DNA of 64,000 bases, from contig JAXRKN010000029.1 in NCBI GenBank assembly GCA_038502055.1, forward strand, positions 144,001-208,000, in the 5' to 3' direction. Shown in pieces: positions 11,338 to 21,930 of this stretch. How positions within the stretch are numbered: the first letter of the stretch is position 1; each line of letters starts with the position of its first letter. A program made the position numbers and the translations under genes. Below the pieces are notes generated by a model. It ran no database searches, was not told the origin of the DNA, and saw only the letters and a list, made by a program, of their open reading frames with translations. The DNA comes from Tanytarsus gracilentus. Taxonomy: Eukaryota; Arthropoda; Insecta; Diptera; Chironomidae.

Positions 11338-12990
11338 ATGCTTGATCTAGAAGTGATTCCCGAAAGAAGTCTCGGTTGTCCCGAGAAATCATGGGAATTT
11401 GTTTTGGGTTTGTTTGTTCTTTGTTGTGCTTTGTCTATTCATTAAAAATTACGCTTTTTTAGGAATGCATTTTTCCAAAGCTGTCGCTATTCTGCAATCG
11501 CAAGTGGGAACAATTAAGAATGTTCAAGTTCTTTACTCGGATCAGGTAAATGGTTCTCAAATAAGTGAATTTAAAATTTTTCATTGTTTAATTTTTAGAA
11601 TCTGTTGAATGTCGATATCATTATAAACATTCCCCTGAATGGTTTTCGTTTGATCTTCGATCCAATGTCGCAACGCTTGAAAGCAATCGAAATATTTAAC
11701 ATGAATCTAATTCGCTTACGTTACTGTGGACTTTACTTTAATACACCCGAAATTCTGCCAACCATCGAGCAAATTGAAAATACCTTTGGCAGCACACATC
11801 CAGCAATTTATGATGCAACGAAAAATTCATTTGCTCTCAATTTCCGTGGTTTAACATTTTACTTCTATGTCGATAATAAAACACAAGCGAACTTTGCCAA
11901 TCATGGCTTATCGAGTTTGCACTTTGGACCTGGTCAATCGCCTGTGCTCAGTAAAATGTCTCTCTATTGTGGAAATAACTTTCAAGAATGCAAAGCACCG
12001 CCATTGCCTATTCAATGTTACAACAAGCAGCTTTATGTTGAGTCTGCAAACGTGATTCGAAACTCAACTGGAACAAAAGGAATTCGTTTGAATATTTTTA
12101 CAGAAGGCTCTCTTCGCTCACTCGAGCCTCGAAAGCAATGCTTCACTCGTGATGTACTTTTTGGTGATACATGTCAAGACGTCTCTTCCGCTCTTGGAGC
12201 ACCGAGTCGAGTGTTTTTTAAGTCTGAAGATAAAATGAAAATTCATAGTCCATCAGCTCACAAAAGAGTTCAGCGCAAAAGTGATTTCTTCTTTAATTAC
12301 TTTACCCTTGGAATGGACATTCTATTTGATGCGAGAACACAGAAAGCTAAAAAAATTATTTTACACACAAATTTTCCGGGACATTATAATTTCAACATGT
12401 GAGCATCTAATTGATTTTTACGAAGATTTTTTAATTGTTATTTCGATTTTAGTTATCATCGTTGCGAATTTAAATTGGAACTAAATACTGATAAGTAAGT
12501 TTATAATTTTAATCAGATAATTAATACCTGCGAGTACCTGCGAAATATCTTCAGGTATTTGAGTACCTGCTAAAAACCTGTAGGTATTTGAGTACCTGCA
12601 GGTTGCAGGTATCCTGCAGTTATTCACAACCTGCGAGCTTCTCACCTCCTTATTTTAATTAATTTCAAACATCATTTAATTCACTTTCTAATCAGAACCG
12701 ACCAAAACAGTAAACCTATTGTCGTAACTGCCTACTCGAAATGGGATTCAATTAACTCGAGCTTAGAGTCATCCGAGAATCCCGTAGTGCTTCATCGTTC
12801 ATCATCAACAAACTGTTCAAATATCTTCGGCAGCACTTTTTGCTATGGTTATCAAGACATTATCTTTGAGGTGATGAATAATGGACATATCGGATCGGTT
12901 ACTTTCTTCCGAACATCGAAAGAGGTTTTCAGTCCATGGACAGGAATCAACAGTCAACAAAAATTGGAGTTTGACATTAAACTCAAATGA
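11338..12990 (+). CDS. PHAF1: Phagosome assembly factor 1 (C16orf70/UPF0183 family), 5 exons
   Basis: PHAF1 (C16orf70, also MYTHO) acts at the forming autophagosome with BCAS3, reading phosphoinositide-marked membranes. The exons are 11338-11407, 11463-11545, 11599-12398, 12453-12494 and 12696-12990, and all phases close to give 429 aa (human 422). Family hallmarks are MLDLEVIPERSLG at the start, AVAILQ, IKNVQVLYSDQ, LNFRGLTFYF, KSEDKMKIHSPS, YFFNYFTLGMDILFDA, NIYHRCEF, VLHRSSS and a late NIFGSTFCYG. Intron 4 carries a degenerate palindromic element. AATAAA lies about 46 bp after the stop, and the next gene ends on the opposite strand 87 bp away, so the two 3' ends nearly overlap. Confidence 0.95.
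12526..12650. mobile_element. Degenerate hAT-like MITE, family B, in PHAF1 intron 4
   Basis: Repeated GAGTACCTGCAGGT-type motifs in both orientations, ending GAGCTTCTCACC, match the family B elements at 51.5-56 kb. The left end is worn. Confidence 0.6.
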
Positions 12991-13077
12991 GTTTTTAAAT
13001 ATTGACTTTTTTCAAAAGAAAAACTAATCGTATTCAATAAAAGTTATAGATTGTACTAAGTAAATAATTTATGTTTA

Positions 13078-13578
13078 TTAAACTAAAGCTTCTTGATAAT
13101 TTTTGTCAGATGAGATGATTTTAAACTGATTACATAAAGACATGAGATAACTTTTGTTTTCCTCTAACGTTGATTTTAATTTATCTTCATCTTCTTCGGT
13201 TTTTTGTCGCTTTGCTTTCGCATCGTTGAATTCCTTTTCTAATTGATTAACATAATCGGTCTTTTCCTTGAGTTTTTTATAATTCTCCAAAAGATCTTTA
13301 TCTTCCGATCTAGCTCGTTTCGTTGGTCCATAATTCAAACTCTTTGACCGCCGGATATTATTCAAGCTATGCTTTTGGCTTGCTTCATTTGCTTGTCTTT
13401 TCATAGCTGCTTGTTCAATAATTTTCAATTTATAATTTCGAATGAGAACAGATTTAAGAAGTGAATTGCTTCGAGGATTTTTTTCATCGTTGCAAAATAA
13501 TTTTTTACGGCACGATTTTTCGTTTTGCTCTTCGAAAATCGAGTTTAGATGGTTGATTTTAACTTTTGATATGTTCAT
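13078..13578 (-). CDS. Unrecognised basic coiled-coil protein, 166 aa
   Basis: I do not recognise this family. It is a single-exon frame starting MNISKVKINHLNSIFEEQNE. It has a basic segment with a KRARSEDK stretch (a possible nuclear signal, residues about 87-94) followed by a Lys/Glu-rich coiled coil (residues about 95-145, ENYKKLKEKTDYVNQLEKEF). AATAAA on the minus strand about 15 bp past the stop supports a real transcript. It is convergent with PHAF1 and divergent from nothing close by. Composition suggests a nuclear protein, but its function is unknown. Homology search in other Diptera would decide whether it is conserved. Confidence 0.6.
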   Translation of the reverse strand: MNISKVKINHLNSIFEEQNEKSCRKKLFCNDEKNPRSNSLLKSVLIRNYKLKIIEQAAMKRQANEASQKHSLNNIRRSKSLNYGPTKRARSEDKDLLENYKKLKEKTDYVNQLEKEFNDAKAKRQKTEEDEDKLKSTLEENKSYLMSLCNQFKIISSDKNYQEALV

Positions 13579-13877
13579 GTTGAATTTATGGTAAAATTCT
13601 TATTTTTTTTCTTTGAGATGATTCCTTTTAAAGATTTCGAATCAATTTGATGGATTATTTTAAAATGTTTATTTATTTATACCAAAAATTCTTAAGAAAT
13701 TGAAGATTTTTTAAAAGTTTGTTTAGGATTTAGGTAAAAAATTATAAAGTTTTGTTTGATACTTAAATTTATGAAATATCGGCAGAAGTAAAAACCTAAC
13801 GAAATAAGGCATATAGCGAGAATAGATTTCGCTACCCTAAAGTTTTTAATTTTTATTTTGATTATTAAAATAAAATT

Positions 13878-15625
13878 TTATTGATTTTGACTTTCAGCTA
13901 ATAAATGAACACGACTCATGTGTCCTTTTAAGTGATGTCTAATTGAAAATAGCCGTCCGCAAAATTCACACACGAATGGCTTGAGTTCTGAAATTATTTA
14001 GAATTAAAAAGAATATAATTAAGGAATTAAATCGACTTACTTAAATGAATAACTTTAATGTGCTTAACAATTGAACTTTTCACTTTAAATCTCATGCCGC
14101 AACAGTCACAAATCCATGGTTTTGAGTTACTATGAATTCTCATATGCATATTAAGTTGTGCTTTCGTATAGAAAGTCGATGAACACACTTCACAGACCTA
14201 AAAATTAAAATATTAAAATTTTATATTTAAAAAATTAAAAAAATAAAATTTTATATTTAAAAAATTAAAATATTAAAGTAAAGAAATTAAAAAAATAAAT
14301 TTAAAAAATTAAATTAAAAATATTACACAAATTTTTTCTCACATAATCTTTCTGGTTGTTTTCCTTCTTAATGTGCAAATCATAAAAACTCTTATTAGCA
14401 AAAGTTCTTCCACATTTTGAGCACATAAACTGTCTTTCAGCATGAATTGTTTTAATGTGTGATCGTAGGAGAGTTAGAGTTGGATATGATTTGTTGCAGT
14501 GAGGACACTGAAGTGTTGATTCTTCCTCTTCGTGAAGGCGTCTTCGATGCACATAACAATCGAACTTGTTAATAAAATACAGACCACAATAAGCACACAC
14601 ATATTCGGTTTGTGGCGATGAAAATCCTTGCGGTGTTGGTTTTCTATGAAGTCTCTTTCTAGTTTTTTTATGAACCTTATCTAAAAAGCAAAAATTTAAA
14701 AGTTGTTAGCAAGTGAAACATAAAAAACACTTACCAATATGTTCAAGTCTCTCGAAATCACTGCAAAACTTTTCATCACATTGAATGCAGAAAAAATTCT
14801 TATGCGATTCCTTTCTTGATTTCTTCCCATGAAACTGTAACACATGATCCTGTCTCTCAAAGTCATTGAAAAATTTTTCAGAGCACTGAGCACATCCTAG
14901 TGTTTTATGAACTTGTTTGCGTGAAGTTTTATGAACGGCAATTATGTGATCTTGTTTTTTTAAATCATCCGGGAAGATTGCATTACACTGATTGCAAATA
15001 AAATTTTTCCGTATTGGAGCATTAGATTGGTTTTTATCGCTGAATGAAGTTTGAATTGAGAGACTTTCTTGAGATGGACGCTTCGAAGCTGTTGAGACCG
15101 ATGGTTGAAACTTTGGGGCCAAAAACTGTTGAATGTCAGTTTCTTGAAAGTTTTCAACTGGTTCGTTCTTAACGTCATCAAACTCTTGCTGGATTTCAGG
15201 GTCATTAAGCTCTTCATGTTCTTGCTTAAAAACCATTGATGAGATTTCTTTATCGCATGTTATTACTTCTATTTGTTGATGTGGATTTTGATGCATTTCG
15301 AGAAGAGCTTGATATTTATCATTAGCCTTTTGAACTAAATTCCGAAATTTCACAGCTTCCTCAAGACTCATGATACACTTTGCACAAATTAATGTTGGAA
15401 TTCCTTCGATTGGGAAAACCTAAAATACGGATTAGAGTTATTTTTGATACACTTATCAGTTTCCCTAATAAACTTTCTAGCACAGGAAATTTAATTTACC
15501 TTCAAATCAGCAATCCACTCTAAATAAGTTCCATATTTTGAGAATTTTGCACTTCCAACGAAGAGAGGCTTGAAGGGTATCGACTTTTCTTGTATCATAC
15601 AAGTTCTGCAGACATTTAAAGTCAT
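13878..15625 (-). CDS. ZAD-C2H2 zinc-finger protein A (5 exons)
   Basis: Probable DNA-binding nuclear regulator. The exons are 15500-15625, 14735-15419, 14343-14680, 14041-14197 and 13878-13987, giving 471 aa. The first two exons make the ZAD (MTLNVCRTCMIQEK...ICAKCIMS), the dimerisation module of insect ZAD proteins. A linker rich in acidic residues and Gln follows. Then come eight intact C2H2 fingers plus one degenerate finger (CSKCGRTFANKSF...HIKKEN) lacking its last His. The first three fingers are close repeats (F.DDFERQDHV pattern), which suggests local finger duplication. This gene is more distant from the other five ZAD genes here: its ZAD sequence, its finger order and its missing NKDNYR finger all differ. 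Confidence 0.88.
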
Positions 15626-16546
15626 TTTAATTAATTACTTTTTTCTAAAAATTTGTTTGTTATTGTTTTCAATTTTGCTCAAAAAGTAAGTTGAATAAAA
15701 AAGAAGGAAAACAAAAGTCGCGATCATTTATAAATTTCTATTATTATGCTGAAATTAACTCAATTCTGCAAGGACATTGCACGTATTTGTATTGCGGAAG
15801 TGGGCAGACTGGAGCTGACAGTTTAGTAAATCAGACAGTCAAGGCACTGCGAACTTGCGCTCTATTGTACCGTACCCTTTTTGCAATGACTATCTTATTC
15901 AGACGTCTTTACTTGCTCTTATGATACACTCGTATACGCAAGGTGCACCTTATGAGCGATATCCATTTTACTCAGAGGAATCCTCAGTAGATTAGCGATA
16001 CTACACTTAGGCAGCCGACATCTCTCATGAGCGGTGGAGGCACCAAATGCCTAATCGGTCATATTCGCACCCAGCACACGGCCCAACACTCTTAAGCTCT
16101 GCAACATTGTCGAAACACGAAATAAGTGTAACGGCAATAGGCCCATCCGAAATTCAAGTGCGTAAGCCGCTCATGTTCCACATTTCAACTCACGACCAAC
16201 ACAAGAAACGAGCTTGGCGGATGGAACTGAGAAAACACTCAACAGTCACCCATCTAATACACTGTATGACACAAATATCGCTTAACATTGTCAGTGTACG
16301 CTCAATCATTGCACGTAAGTTAAGTTATCTAATTAATCAATGGCAGCTCTAGCCTATGAAATCATCCAAACACTCAAGCACGTCAGACTTATTCAAGCAA
16401 CAGCCAACCTTGAAATAAATAAATTCAAACCAACAGGCGCTGAATTGTTAACAACAAACTCTAAATATTTATTCATGTATACGAAAGCTACATTAAATAG
16501 TGGAGGATAATACGATTAAGGCATAAAAACATTAAAACTCGTATAT
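15626..16546. other. GC-richer stretch of unknown origin between ZAD gene A and the LITAF gene
   Basis: From about 15750 to 16440 base composition rises visibly above the surrounding AT-rich DNA. A 101-codon open frame at 16047-16352 has no recognisable motif. TTGAAATAAATAAATTC followed by AACAGGCGCTGAATT near 16410-16446 could be an LTR end beside a primer-binding site, but I found no matching second LTR or target duplication. Fragment of a retrotransposon is the leading guess. Confidence 0.35.
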
Positions 16547-17191
16547 TTAATCATCACAACATCCGCCATCGCAATCACCACATGCGCAACACAGAGCCAA
16601 CGCGCCAGCACCCAAGCAAGCCGTCTTAGAAGTTTCATTAAACTCTCCTAAATAAGCACCACAACGTGGGCATGAATGTTTTTGACTTTGACAACTGTCC
16701 ATGCAGTAGGGCAGGCAGCAGCAACAGCAAAACCATCCAACAATGCCCAATATACACGCAGTCATGTGTGTCGATGCTGTTGGCGATGACTCAACTTTCG
16801 ACGTGACTATTTCCCTGCAGTTTGGACAAGTCATGACTTGAGGATTTGCCCCGACTGCTCCCTGCTGAACGATTAAAATATTTTCAGACTGTTGAGCCAT
16901 CATTGGTTGCTGCATAATGATTGGCTGCTGTTGAGGATAGTATTGAGAATCTTGGCCGTAGGATGGTGGAGCGGTTGGCTGGCCATAATTTAAATTTGGT
17001 TGTTGAACATAATCGAATCCTTGAGGCGGTGGGTAAGGACCAGCTGGATAAGGAGCTTGTTGCGGATAGCCGCCATCCATTTGAGGCTGGTACGGAGGCT
17101 GCTGTTGAATTGGATACGGGCCCATTTGTTGTGGTGGATATTGAGGCGGGTATGGAGCACCGTACTGCTGATTGGGTTGAGGCATGGACAT
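16547..17191 (-). CDS. LITAF-domain membrane protein, 214 aa
   Basis: Members of this family are small monotopic zinc-binding proteins of late endosomes and lysosomes (LITAF/SIMPLE). The N-terminal half is Pro/Gln/Tyr-rich (QYPPQ, PYPAGPYPPP) with a PPSY motif at 75-78 of the kind that recruits NEDD4-type ligases. The LITAF domain has CPNC (122-125) and HSCPRCGAYLG (172-182) around a hydrophobic segment with five consecutive Cys (155-159). The tail is Cys/Gly-rich (CCACGDCDGGCCDD). The start is the ATG just after the acceptor TTTTAG at 17200, so a 5' untranslated exon lies upstream. It is flanked by ZAD genes with no obvious functional link. Confidence 0.9.
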   Translation of the reverse strand: MSMPQPNQQYGAPYPPQYPPQQMGPYPIQQQPPYQPQMDGGYPQQAPYPAGPYPPPQGFDYVQQPNLNYGQPTAPPSYGQDSQYYPQQQPIIMQQPMMAQQSENILIVQQGAVGANPQVMTCPNCREIVTSKVESSPTASTHMTACILGIVGWFCCCCCLPYCMDSCQSQKHSCPRCGAYLGEFNETSKTACLGAGALALCCACGDCDGGCCDD

Positions 17192-17199
17192 GATTGAAT

Positions 17200-17855
17200 C
17201 TAAAATTGTTAAGCAATGAATGTTAAAGTACTTTTTACAGATAAGTTTTATCTTAATTGTCACTTGATAATGTGAAATTTGATTGCCTGAACAAATAAAA
17301 CGAACAAGTGTCATTCTGGGAAAACCAGATCAAGGTCGTGAAAAATAAAGTTTCACTTTTTTATTTAAAACCTAAAATTTGAGTTTTTTGACTTTTTATT
17401 ACTTACCACAGATTATTTATTGAATTTTATAATAATTAATAATATTTTATTAAGCTACAAGAGAAAGTCAATATTCGACTTTCTTCTTCTTATTTTGATC
17501 GCACGAATGAATCACTTTTGTGTGAGGCGAAAACTGAGGCAAAAATATTCGCTTCTTATCGTAATATCAAGTTTGAATTTTCAATCGCCGTTAAAAAATT
17601 TATTTGCATTTTAAAAATTTTAATAAACTTATTTATTACTAAAAATATTTTTTCCTTATTTTCACTTCCTTACAACTTTTGCATCCTCTTATTACTCATT
17701 TGTTCTCATATCACTCTTTTCTATCTCAACTTGCAGTCCAAAACTCTCTAAATTTTATTTTAACTCTTTTTTAAGTTGAAGAATATTTATTGATTTATTT
17801 TTAATTGAGAACATCATCTTAAGTTAAATTTTTTAATACTTTTTGAATACACATT
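17200..17855. other. 5' flank of the LITAF gene and 3' flank of ZAD gene C
   Basis: This AT-rich DNA must contain the LITAF untranslated first exon and promoter, since the coding exon starts right after a 3' splice site. I could not place that exon. No other gene was seen. Confidence 0.4.
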
Positions 17856-19480
17856 TTAACTCGATGCCTCTTGACCGTCTTCTTCTGCATAATCGGGTTT
17901 CATATCGGCAATTTCACTTATCAGAAAAGACATCTCTTGAGGATTCATTCCTTTATGAACCGTTCTGATATGTGCTCGATAATTATCTTTATTGCACAAT
18001 ATTGATTTACAACCTGGAACTCGGCAGAAAAATTTTGTCTTTTGATGAGCAATCTTCATGTGTCTATTAAGATTTTTTTTGATAAAATAACTTGAGTTGC
18101 AGAGATGACAAACCTTAAATGAAATATTGTTAAATTTGAATGCTAAAATATAATTAAATAAATCTCACATAATCTCGCTGTCCTAAATGGACTTTTTCGT
18201 GAGCCTTCAACAGAGGAGCGTTTGCAAATTTTTTATCGCAATGCGAACATGCAAAAGACAATGCAGAATGTCTTCGTCTCTTATGCTGCATTAACTGAGG
18301 ACCAGATCGGAGGATTTTACCGCAAAATTCTAAAAAATTATTTTTAAAAATTTAATAATTTAATAAAGCAATAAAATTATGTTTACCGCATGGTTCCATG
18401 ATGTACTCGTGAGCAGCTTCAATGTGATATTTAAGAGCAGTATTCGAAAGGTATTCAGATGTGCAACCCTCATATTGGCATTTGAAGCGATGTCCTTGAT
18501 GGTGATAAAATTAATACTTTAATAATCACACAAAATTTCATTTACCTTGATGCTTAGTCGTGATGTGATCTTGCAATTGATACTTCGCCTTAAACTTCAT
18601 AGCACACCATTCACAGACGAATTCATAAACGTCCGAGTGATGATGCTTAATATGATTTTTGAGGGAAGATCTGAACTGAAAGCGTCGTGAACATCCTTCG
18701 TGAGGACAGTTGTGTATGACACTCATGTGTCGATCCATATGTGCTTCAATCGTCGATTGCCGGTAGAATTTTTTTCCACACTGATCGCTGTTTAAAGATT
18801 TGATGATTAATTACTTAATTATTAGTGAATAATTTACCATGTGTAATTTTTTTGACCACTATGCATTCGCGTGATGTGCTTTTGTAGGTAAGATTTGATG
18901 ATACTTTTTAAGCAGTATGAACATGTTACTTTTTCTTCTTTTTCCTCATTCGATGCGTGTCTATGTCTCTTTTTTACTTTGTAACGCCTCTTTTTGTGCG
19001 GCATACTCGTTGAAGGCTCATCAAAGTCACTCTCGTCCTCATACTCATCTTCCTTTATCATATCCTCGACCATGCCTTCAAAATTGTCCATCATATCGTC
19101 CGCAGTCTCAAAGGCAAAATGAGTGTCTGCCACTTTCAATGTGCTTTCGGGTTCAAGTTTTACTCCGGGAATAAATTGGACTTCATTCAACAGTCTCAGC
19201 TCATTCGCTATTAGTTCTTCACGATATTTCCGGGTGTCGTTAATTTTTGTTATACAGAATGTGCAAACATGATTCGAGTAAATGTCAGATTTGATTAGCT
19301 AAACTCAAAATATAAAGGATCATAATTAAATTGGAGAAAATTATTTTAATTTAAACTTACAAGAACATCAGTAAGAGCATAAAAGTCATTTTGAACTTGT
19401 TCGTTTAGTGGTTTGAGGTTGTATTCTCTTTCTTTGAAGCATATTCGACAATAAGGTGAGGTGGGTATAGGTATATTCAT
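17856..19480 (-). CDS. ZAD-C2H2 zinc-finger protein C (6 exons)
   Basis: The exons are 19361-19480, 18838-19298, 18546-18787, 18387-18494, 18169-18329 and 17856-18113, giving 449 aa with closed phases. The ZAD is PYCRICFKERE...VCTFCITKIND, split by an intron at the position shared by all paralogues here. An acidic linker (MVEDMIKEDEYEDESDFDE) and a basic patch (HKKRRYKVKKRHRH) precede nine C2H2 fingers. The last one, CRVPGCKSILCNKDNYRAHIRTVH, has the longer CxxxxC spacing typical of this cluster's final finger. A short acidic tail follows. It is head-to-head with gene D (387 bp between start codons). Likely a transcription or chromatin regulator; targets unknown. Confidence 0.92.
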
Positions 19481-19867
19481 TTTGAAATATTTTACAAATG
19501 CACTGGAACTTTTTAAAATAAAATGAAAATAAATTCAATTTTTATTTATTTTTTTTTTAATTTAAAAAATTTTAATACGTTAAGAAAATTATTGTGGATG
19601 ACTTTTAAATTTGTTTAATTATGACTTGAATTTTTGATTTTAAATTCTGTGGATATTTTTAAAATTTAATTAAGTGTTTACCTCGATTTTAAAAATTTAA
19701 GTGTTTTTTTTTGGTTTAAAAATAAATAAATTTCTCAACGGCTTTTTATTTTTTAAATTCGAAGTTTGTGGGTACTGAAAAAAAACATTGGATCAAAACA
19801 TTTCACTTTAAATTTAATGTGAAAATTAAAAAATTTAAATTTAAAGTCCTCCAAAGGCGAATTAAAA
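19481..19867. promoter_or_regulatory. Probable shared promoter of ZAD genes C and D
   Basis: The 387 bp between two divergent start codons must hold the promoters and 5' ends of both genes. The sequence is AT-rich, and no TATA box or initiator stood out clearly enough to call. Confidence 0.5.
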
Positions 19868-21664
19868 ATGAGCGCTCAAAAAGCTTATTGTCGAATTTGT
19901 TTCACGGGAACTAAGAAGATATTTGAACCGATCAGTGATGAAGTTAAAGACAATTTCTACTTTCTAACAAAAATTCATGTAAGGATTTCTTAAAAAACCA
20001 ACACCGAAAATCTTAATTAATTAAATTACTTTTGTAGCTGATGAAATCTGACGTCTATTCGAATGTCATTTGTGCTCAATGTAAAAGAAAAATCAGAGAC
20101 GCAAAAGATTATTGTGAAGACTTGAAATCGAATGAAATTCGTCTGATGGGTCAGTTACAACCTTCAGATTCTACACCGATATCTATAGAAGATGAACAAC
20201 CGCAAGCTGATTGCTCGTCAAGTCAACACACAGAAATTCCTTTTATTGATCCTTCACAGTCTTTAACTGAAGGTAATGTTAAGCAAGAAAAAACCACCAG
20301 TGGTATAAAAATTGTCGATGTCTACGAGTCTTACGGTGTAAAACCTCCCGAACCAGCAGCTGCTGTTGAGGAACCAAGTTCCGACGAATGGCCCGAAGAG
20401 ATCAAAAAACTTCCAAAAAAGTCAAAACCACAAAAGGACAAAAGAATTGGACGAATCAGACGACCAAAAGGAGCGCCGCCACTTCCGATTGGACGCAAAA
20501 GAAAATATCAAAATGTAGAGCTCGATAAAGAAATTGAAAACCTCCCGGACACTGACGATCGCAAAGTAAATTGCTCGAGATGTTCAAAGGAAATTTTCAA
20601 AAAATATTATCGTCAGCATGTCGAAAGAATTCATCTGATGGTGAAGAACTTTTTCTGTGACATTTGCGGCAGAAAATTTTATAGTTTTGCAGCGATGGAA
20701 GAGCACATGAATCAGCATTTGAACCTCAAACCTATTAAATGTCCACACGATTGCGGAGAATTTTTCGCTAGCACAACGGCAAGAAAAAATCATGTTAAAC
20801 GTCATCATGGAGAATTTTCGGAAATTATCTGTGAATTTTGTGGATCGACGTTTAAAAATAATCACTATTTGAAGGTAAAATCTCTCTTTTCTCTTTAAGT
20901 AAGTTTATTAATCATAATTTTTTTTATTACAGTATCACATTCTAATAAAGCACAAAGGCTATCGATTTGAATGCACTTATCCCAACTGCACATTAAAATA
21001 CACCCACGAAAATGCACTAAAAGCACATATTGAAAACTGTCATGAAGTGCAAACAGAAACTTGCAATTTTTGTAACAAAGTGTTTAATCGTGGAGACCAG
21101 ATGAAACGCCACAAACGTAACTAGAGAAAATATTTTAAGTCTAAATCACATAAAGTAATTTCTTCATATTTTTTCAGGATATAAACATTCAGAGCTAAAA
21201 TATACTTGCAAATATTGCGGCAAAAAATTTCGAATTAAAAACTTTTTAAAAGATCACGAAAAACGTCACGAAGGAATTAAAGATAAAAAGTGTCCATATT
21301 GCTCGGCTTGCTATCACATGACAACATACTTAGCGAGACACATCAAGGTAATAAATAAAAAATTTATGAGTAACAAAATCAAAGCAATTAAAAATATTTT
21401 TAGGTAGTTCATAAGAAGCAGCGATTTGATTGTGAAGTGCCAGGCTGTTCTTCATACTTTGTTAACAAAGACAATTATCGTGCACACATCAGAACAGTCC
21501 ATAAAAATATGGAAATGGATGAGATTAAAAGGATTTTAGAACACATCACGAAAATGAAGCCAAAATTTGAGATGAAGGAAGGAGAAATTGAAGTTCCAGA
21601 AGAGCCTTACGAGCCACCAAAACTAAGAAAATCGAAAAGAAATACTTTATTAGCATTAAAATGA
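19868..21664 (+). CDS. ZAD-C2H2 zinc-finger protein D (5 exons)
   Basis: The exons are 19868-19978, 20038-20874, 20933-21116, 21178-21347 and 21404-21664, giving 520 aa. The ZAD starts AYCRICFTGTKK and continues VICAQCKRKIRDAK in exon 2. A long linker has an acidic/Ser part, then basic AT-hook-like stretches (GRIRRPKGAPPLPIGRKRK). Nine C2H2 fingers follow, in the same order as in C, E and G, ending CEVPGCSSYFVNKDNYRAHIRTVH. The C-terminal tail is Pro/Glu/Lys-rich. Intron positions in the finger region differ from gene E, where the equivalents of exons 3 and 4 are fused. Gene E follows on the same strand 266 bp downstream, consistent with tandem duplication. Confidence 0.93.
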
Positions 21665-21676
21665 ATCAAAAAAAAA

Positions 21677-21830
21677 TTAACGGACTTTTTTAAAATTTAA
21701 GAAAATCATAAAAAAAAATAAAAAAAAATTAACGGACTTTTTTAAAATTTTAAAAATATAAAAAAATCAAAAAAATATTAACGGACTTTTAAAATTTAAT
21801 AAAAAGTTAACGGACTCTTTTAAAATTCAA
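21677..21830. repeat. Four-copy short repeat between ZAD genes D and E
   Basis: ATTAACGGACTTTTTTAAAA and close variants occur four times within about 150 bp, separated by A-rich spacers of unequal length. It lies directly after the stop of gene D, probably within or just past its 3' untranslated region. Confidence 0.6.
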
Positions 21831-21930
21831 ATGTGTACACAGGTTTTATCGAAGGGTACAAAACTCGGAAATTCTACATAAAAAAATATTGGTTTTAAAA
21901 AATATTTAATTAAAACTTGAGCAGTTCGCA

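Noticed and set aside
12526..12650. Possible structured RNA or minisatellite in PHAF1 intron 4
   Set aside because: The same inverted motifs and ends recur in four other family B elements, so a MITE explains it.
16884..17216. Alternative frames of 110 and 90 codons on both strands
   Set aside because: They are shadows of the Pro/Gln-rich LITAF reading frame, whose zinc domain identifies the true frame.
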